In this document: piece after piece, positions 40,015 through 44,367 of the stretch | How positions within the stretch are numbered: position 1 is the first letter of the stretch | Layout: each line of letters starts with the position of its first letter | IMG/VR virus record: IMGVR_UViG_3300042886_000434 | Location: 1-44,367 of that record | DNA from: a virus | Length of the DNA: 44,367 nucleotides | Strand: one strand, 5' to 3' | Notes under the pieces: generated by a model | Database searches by the model: none | Told to the model about the DNA's origin: nothing | What the model saw: the letters and a program-made list of their open reading frames with translations, nothing else | Program-made: the position numbers and the translations under genes

Positions 40015-41858
40015 TGGCTGGCACAAAGGCAGTTGTCACCATTGACGTCCGCGATGAGGCCTGGAAGGACTTCCAGAAAAGCTTCCAAAAATACCAAGCA
40101 GCCGTCGCACATGGCGGCTCGGAGTGGAGCAAGGTAAAGGCGAACTTTGCGGCCCATAAGAAGCAACTCGGCTCGATGCCTGCAACGTGGGGGTCGATCG
40201 GCAAGGCGATGAATTCGGCGATGCGTCCGTTCGTCAAGATCGCCGCGGCTACATCCGTCATGAATGCCCGCCTGAAGGCTGCACCTACCTTCATGGGCAA
40301 GCTGCGAGTCATCGCTCAGTCGGTCGTTGGGGTGGTGGACAAGATCGCCAAGGGCGCGTTCTCCATCGCGAAGAACATCGGCAAGGCGACGCTATCGCTG
40401 CTTAAATGGGCCGGCCTGACATCGATCTTTACTGGCCTGATGGGCGGTGTTGGGCTGTTTGGTCTCGACCGTCTGGCGGGCGCCGCGGCAAACTCACGCC
40501 GCCAATCTCAAGGATTGGGCGTTGACCCAGGCGACCTCAAGTCTGCGCAAGTCAATTTCTCCAAATTCGCAGATGTCGATTCGACGCTCGAGAATATTGC
40601 GAACGCGCGAGCGGACCTGAGTAAGCGCTGGATTTTCTCGGCGTTGGGCGTCAATCCCGAGGCGGGCAGCAACGTCGATGTCATGTCGGCATCGCTCAAG
40701 GCCGCCAAGCATTCGTTTGAGCGCGGTGGCCTGACCCAGCAGAATGCTGAGGCGCATGGGCTGACTCAGTTGTACAGCATGGATGATCTTCGTCGTCTGC
40801 ATCAGATGACGGACCAAGAAATCGATGATGCTGTGCGCAAACAGAATGCAGACCGCGAAGCGTTGCGCGTCAACGATGAAACGCTAAGGGGCTGGCAAGA
40901 CCTTCGCATTCAATTGGATAAGGCTGGCTCGCAGATTGAAGCCATCCTCATCAAGAAGCTGTCGGGCCTTTCTGGTCCGCTGGCAACGCTCTCCGGCGCC
41001 GTGGCTGATGCAATCGGTACGCTGGCGGGCGACAAGGATCTCCCTGGCTACATCCAGACTTTCGGCGACAAGATCAAGCAGTTCGCCAAGTATCTGGCAT
41101 CCGATGAGTTCAAGTCGGACATGGATAACTTCATCGACAGGGTGAAGAAAGTTGGCTCGGCTCTCGGGGATCTATTTGGCTGGATTTATGACAAGCTGAA
41201 ATTCCTTGGAATCGTCAAGTCTGATGCCACACCTTCCGCCCCTGGTGAGGCTCCCAAAAAGCAATCCGATTGGGACAAGCTGACCCCGACGACGCTAGAT
41301 AAGGTCGCCTGGAATGTTCAGCAAGTGAACAAGAAGATGCTCGGCGGAGAGCCGCCGTACTACAAGGAAATTGAGAGGAAAAACGGTCTTCCCCCGGGAT
41401 CGCTCGGCAGGATTCAGTCTACGGAATTTTCTGGCAAGGATCTTTCCAAGGCTGTATCCCCGGTCGGCGCAAAGGGCCCATTCCAGTTCATGGGGGGCAC
41501 CGCTAAACAGTATGGCCTTACCGATCCTTTCAGCCTTCAGGATTCAGCGAATGCCGCGGGCCGAATGCTTGGCGATCTGATGCGCAAGTACCACGGCAAT
41601 TTCGAGAAGGCCGCTGCTGCATATAACTGGGGAGCCGGCAATATCGACAAGGATCTCGCTGCAAATGGAGATCAGTGGAAGGCGCACCTCCCGAGGGAAA
41701 CGCGCGACTACATTACCAAGACGGCTCCAAGCCCCACGAATCTGGAATCTGGACGTTCATCCGGGACGCAACAGCGAGGCTCGACATCGGTTCATGTAGA
41801 GGTGCGGAACAACACGGGTGGCAGCGCCATCGTCACCACCAACGCATTGGCTCACTAA
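40014..41858 (+). CDS. Tape measure protein with lytic transglycosylase domain
   Basis: 614 residues. The N-terminal 440 residues are helical, with hydrophobic segments (~100-150: IAKGAFSIAKNIGKATLSLLKWAGLTSIFTGLM), typical of a tape measure but short, implying a short tail. Residues ~448-560 form an SLT-type transglycosylase: E472 (IQSTEFSG), AKGPFQFM, and AYNWG at ~537. The domain would locally cut peptidoglycan during DNA entry. A Ser/Thr tail follows. Confidence 0.85.
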   Translation: MAGTKAVVTIDVRDEAWKDFQKSFQKYQAAVAHGGSEWSKVKANFAAHKKQLGSMPATWGSIGKAMNSAMRPFVKIAAATSVMNARLKAAPTFMGKLRVIAQSVVGVVDKIAKGAFSIAKNIGKATLSLLKWAGLTSIFTGLMGGVGLFGLDRLAGAAANSRRQSQGLGVDPGDLKSAQVNFSKFADVDSTLENIANARADLSKRWIFSALGVNPEAGSNVDVMSASLKAAKHSFERGGLTQQNAEAHGLTQLYSMDDLRRLHQMTDQEIDDAVRKQNADREALRVNDETLRGWQDLRIQLDKAGSQIEAILIKKLSGLSGPLATLSGAVADAIGTLAGDKDLPGYIQTFGDKIKQFAKYLASDEFKSDMDNFIDRVKKVGSALGDLFGWIYDKLKFLGIVKSDATPSAPGEAPKKQSDWDKLTPTTLDKVAWNVQQVNKKMLGGEPPYYKEIERKNGLPPGSLGRIQSTEFSGKDLSKAVSPVGAKGPFQFMGGTAKQYGLTDPFSLQDSANAAGRMLGDLMRKYHGNFEKAAAAYNWGAGNIDKDLAANGDQWKAHLPRETRDYITKTAPSPTNLESGRSSGTQQRGSTSVHVEVRNNTGGSAIVTTNALAH

Positions 41859-41893
41859 TTGGAAACTTCATGGTAAACCCGTGATTTTGCCAA

Positions 41894-41945
41894 TATAATG
41901 GCGGAAGCCCCGACGTGCTGGACACACGGCCGGGGCCTCCTGACC
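41894..41945 (+). promoter_or_regulatory. Promoter-like element and leader hairpin before the homing endonuclease
   Basis: A perfect TATAAT (41894-41899), but no good -35. About 10-20 bases on, GCCCCG and CGGGGC can pair (roughly 41907-41937) with a loop of about 18 bases. This insertion may bring its own expression signals. Confidence 0.4.
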
Positions 41946-41970
41946 AAGCCAACCTGTACGAGAGGTCGAA

Positions 41971-42816
41971 ATGGCTGCCCAAGATGCTAGCACATTCTGT
42001 GCTGAGTTCTCCTATGCGCGACGCTGCGGCAAGTTCTATACCTACATCCATCTAACTGGCGACAAGGCCGGCGATCCCGGGCGCGTGTTCTATGTGGGGA
42101 AGGGGCAGAAAACCAGGGCCTGGATGACAAACAGGACGAAATACTGGAAGCACGTGGCAGATAAACACGGGTTTTCAGTCCAGATATGCGCCTACTGGGA
42201 TTCGGAATCCGATGCGTTCTTGCATGAGAGGCTTTTAATTTCGAGTTTTCGGGATATGGGCGTCGCTCTGTCCAATTTGACGGATGGAGGAGAAGGATCT
42301 TCAGGCATAGTTCCATCAGCGGAAAAGCGCGCAAAGATCAGCAAGGCAAGAATGGGGCAAAAGCAGTCTGATGAAGTTTTGGCAAAAATCAGCGCCTCCT
42401 TGACCGGAAGAATTTTCTCGGCGGAGCATAGAGAAAAAATCGCGAAAGCGAACCGAGGAAAGATTCGCGACCCGGAAATTGGGAAAAAGATAAGCGCTGC
42501 CAAGAAGGGAAAGAGGCAGTCCCCTGAATCTGTGGCTAGGCGTGCAGCAACGCAAAAAGCTCTATACGCCACCCCGGAATACAAAAAGATTCTCAGCGCC
42601 GCCTCTATAGGTCGATCCCATACCGAAGAGGCGCGTGCGAAGATTGGCGATGCGCACAGGGGGAAGGTGCTATCTCCGGAGACGCGAAAGAAGATTAGCG
42701 ATGCCCGAACGGGAAAGGCCCTCACACCCGAGCACAGGCTAAAGATAAGCGAAGGTCTTAGGGCGAGAAGATCCGCAAACCAGCCGGAATTGAACCTCGA
42801 TAGTCATGTCGACTGA
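41971..42816 (+). CDS. GIY-YIG homing endonuclease with NUMOD3 repeats
   Basis: 281 residues. A GIY-YIG-type nuclease domain: FYTYIHLTG (~22-30), RVFYVGKG (38-45), R49, and a glutamate around residue 89 (LHERLLI). Residues ~110-270 repeat NUMOD3-style DNA-binding motifs (KISKARMGQKQS, KIAKANRGKI, KISAAKKGK, KIGDAHRGK, KISDARTGK, LKISEG). It interrupts the tail operon after the tape measure, and its end overlaps the next start. It is lower in GC than its neighbours, consistent with recent transfer. Confidence 0.85.
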   Translation: MAAQDASTFCAEFSYARRCGKFYTYIHLTGDKAGDPGRVFYVGKGQKTRAWMTNRTKYWKHVADKHGFSVQICAYWDSESDAFLHERLLISSFRDMGVALSNLTDGGEGSSGIVPSAEKRAKISKARMGQKQSDEVLAKISASLTGRIFSAEHREKIAKANRGKIRDPEIGKKISAAKKGKRQSPESVARRAATQKALYATPEYKKILSAASIGRSHTEEARAKIGDAHRGKVLSPETRKKISDARTGKALTPEHRLKISEGLRARRSANQPELNLDSHVD

Positions 42817-43543
42817 ACGTACTATATGGCAGTTGGGTTTCCAGATAAGTCCCATAATCCTGACGGGTGGTTTGGCGAAATTCATACCTGGCGGGATGCT
42901 ACCGATTGTTGCGCTCACACAGACTGGGAATTTCGCACTGGGGCTGCTGCAAGGAAACGTCAATCTGAATCTGGATTCGTTCTTTGCGCAGTTCCGGCCG
43001 CTTCCGGGAACCTCGCTCGTCAACAATCAGATCGGCAAGTATCCCTTTGCCAATCAGGCAGTCGCGGCCAATGCAATCATTGCGCAGCCTTTGAATGTAT
43101 CGCTGCTGATGGCGTGCCCAGCCAATTCGCAGGGCGGGTACATCTCGAAGCTGATGACGATGAGTGCGCTCAAGGTGGCGCTTGACGCGCACAATTCGGC
43201 GGGCGGGACGTACACCATCGCAACGCCTTCTTACATCTACACAGGATGCATTCTCACGAATCTGCGCGATGTTTCGCAGGGAAACGGTAAGCAGGTTCAA
43301 ACGGAATGGCAGTGGGACTTTGAGAAGCCCCTGGTGGCGCAAGCTGATGCCGCGCAAGCGCTTAATGGACTGATGGGAAAGATCGGCGGTGGCCTGCCTT
43401 TTAGCGGGCTCCCAACATGGTCTGGCATTGAGTCTGCAATCGGCAGCGTGGCAAGTGGGATCGGTAGTCTGGCAAGCGGATTGGTAGGGGCAGTCGCAGG
43501 CGTAGCGCCGACGCCAACTAGCACTGTGGCGGTAACCCCATGA
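42806..43543 (+). CDS. Predicted tail hub / baseplate protein
   Basis: 245 residues. Hydrophobic N-terminal strands (WQLGFQISPIILTGGLAKFIPGGMLPIVALTQ) suggest a structural beta domain; the Ala/Gly/Ser-rich C-terminus looks flexible. It follows the homing endonuclease and overlaps its end. Position suggests the central hub or a tail-tip protein; no firm match. Confidence 0.6.
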   Translation: MSTERTIWQLGFQISPIILTGGLAKFIPGGMLPIVALTQTGNFALGLLQGNVNLNLDSFFAQFRPLPGTSLVNNQIGKYPFANQAVAANAIIAQPLNVSLLMACPANSQGGYISKLMTMSALKVALDAHNSAGGTYTIATPSYIYTGCILTNLRDVSQGNGKQVQTEWQWDFEKPLVAQADAAQALNGLMGKIGGGLPFSGLPTWSGIESAIGSVASGIGSLASGLVGAVAGVAPTPTSTVAVTP

Positions 43544-43809
43544 CGACATACATTCCGTTCGCGCCATCCAGTGCATCAAACTTTCAGTTCCAGCCGACGC
43601 TTGATGGTCAGCAATACACCGCCATCGTTACATGGAATCTGTTCGGGCAGCGCTATTACCTGAATCTGTATACGACGCAGAACGTCCTGGTGTTGTGTGT
43701 GCCGTTGATAGGCTCCCCAGACAACTACAGCATTTCCATGGTATCCGGGCACTTCACATCCACATTGGTGTATCGAGTCTCGAGCGCGCAGTTCGAAGTG
43801 AGTCCGTGA
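43540..43809 (+). CDS. Baseplate plug-like protein, 89 aa
   Basis: 89 residues, beta-rich, with FQFQPTLDGQQYTAIVTWNLFGQRYYLNLYT, matching the small phage baseplate-plug family. Coupled to neighbours by overlap (ATGA and a one-base gap). Expected to close the tube tip before injection. Confidence 0.7.
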   Translation: MTTYIPFAPSSASNFQFQPTLDGQQYTAIVTWNLFGQRYYLNLYTTQNVLVLCVPLIGSPDNYSISMVSGHFTSTLVYRVSSAQFEVSP

Positions 43810-43810
43810 G

Positions 43811-44367
43811 ATGCGTTATTACGATGTGCAGATTAGCGACCCCGCCACCGGGAGCATCGTCAAGCGCTTCACGTCAATTGATCAGGCGAGCGGCTCGACT
43901 CTGCCCGGCGCGCTCAATATCGAGATTGACGTTCCGATCTATACCTATGATGTACCGGCCGGTGCCGCATTCCTGCGAGTATGGGGAATCGCCCTGACGG
44001 ACATAGGACAGTCATCGAATTTCAACGGGAAGACGATCAAGATCTTCGCGGGCATGGCGAAGGGTCTACCACTGGCCAATCCCGCGCAGGCCGGTTTGAT
44101 AGCGCAAGGAAGGATCTTCCAGGCATTCGGAAACTGGCAGGGCATCAACCAGACACTCGATTTTGTCTTCTACGCAGATACTGGCAGCGCTGAGGCACCG
44201 CAGAATCTGGTACTCAATTGGAAGGCCGGCATGCAGTTGAGTGTGGCCATTTCCAATACCCTGCAAACAGCTTTCCCCACTTATAAGCAATCGATAAGCA
44301 TCAGCCAGAACCTTGTTCTGGCCCATGATGAACCAGGGGTGCATCAGTCCCTGACACAGTTTGCGGG
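43811..44367 (+). CDS. Predicted baseplate / hub protein (partial)
   Basis: At least 185 residues, open to the window edge. Reads MRYYDVQISDPATG... with an Asp-rich, beta-style sequence (LNIEIDVPIYTYDVP; FRVWGIALTD-type strands; GKTIKIFAGMAKGLPL). It resembles phage baseplate hub (gp27-like) first domains. The stop lies beyond the window. Confidence 0.65.
   Translation, partial: MRYYDVQISDPATGSIVKRFTSIDQASGSTLPGALNIEIDVPIYTYDVPAGAAFLRVWGIALTDIGQSSNFNGKTIKIFAGMAKGLPLANPAQAGLIAQGRIFQAFGNWQGINQTLDFVFYADTGSAEAPQNLVLNWKAGMQLSVAISNTLQTAFPTYKQSISISQNLVLAHDEPGVHQSLTQFA

Overview
The window covers the left part of a temperate tailed phage (prophage) integrated into a high-GC proteobacterial chromosome, probably a betaproteobacterium of the Burkholderiales. 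That host guess rests on base composition, the integrase type and the style of the phage genes; no host marker in the window fixes the genus. The left 0.64 kb is chromosomal: the C-terminal end of an RND efflux permease and a tRNA-Leu(TAG) gene that is the likely attachment site. The tyrosine integrase starts 193 bp past the tRNA. The right end of the prophage lies beyond the window.

Layout. From 1.8 to 21.1 kb nearly everything reads leftward, in tightly packed operons whose genes overlap by 1 or 4 bases (TGATG or ATGA): an excisionase-like and regulator operon (1.8-3.3 kb), a recombination operon (3.3-6.3 kb: small membrane protein, YqaJ-like exonuclease, ERF annealing protein, KTSC protein), a 1.1-kb gene-free stretch that looks like a large structured RNA (6.37-7.48 kb), an acyl carrier protein (7.5 kb), a DNA-modification operon (7.8-11.9 kb: adenine/cytosine-N4-type and C5-cytosine methyltransferases, the latter overlapped by a second long frame), a 19-gene accessory operon (11.9-18.3 kb) and a replication operon (18.3-20.8 kb: DnaB helicase and a DUF1376 initiator). 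The immunity region is at 20.9-22.0 kb, with a rightward repressor apparently made from a leaderless message. From 22.0 to 24.0 kb lie a short terminated RNA, a 0.76-kb structured non-coding stretch, an HNH endonuclease and two tRNA-Ser genes.

From 24.0 kb to the end everything reads rightward and builds a contractile-tailed (myovirus-like) virion: terminase subunits, portal, head morphogenesis protein, a NUDIX-DUF2213 protease/scaffold fusion, decoration protein, capsid, neck proteins, DUF3383 sheath, tail tube, a tail chaperone pair with a -1 slippery T8 run, a tape measure with a transglycosylase domain, a GIY-YIG homing endonuclease, and the first baseplate or hub proteins.

The two most interesting features are (i) two long gene-free stretches (6.37-7.48 kb and 22.46-23.22 kb) packed with long complementary stems, UNCG/GNRA tetraloops and a pseudoknot pattern, one containing a tRNA-like element and the other next to two tRNA genes, a setting like that of giant phage RNAs such as GOLLD or ROOL; and (ii) a 14-bp palindrome, consensus GCNAATRYATTNGC, repeated at about nine promoter regions. 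In four of these, paired sites 19 bp apart place the -35 and -10 elements exactly 17 bp apart, which defines a phage-wide regulon.
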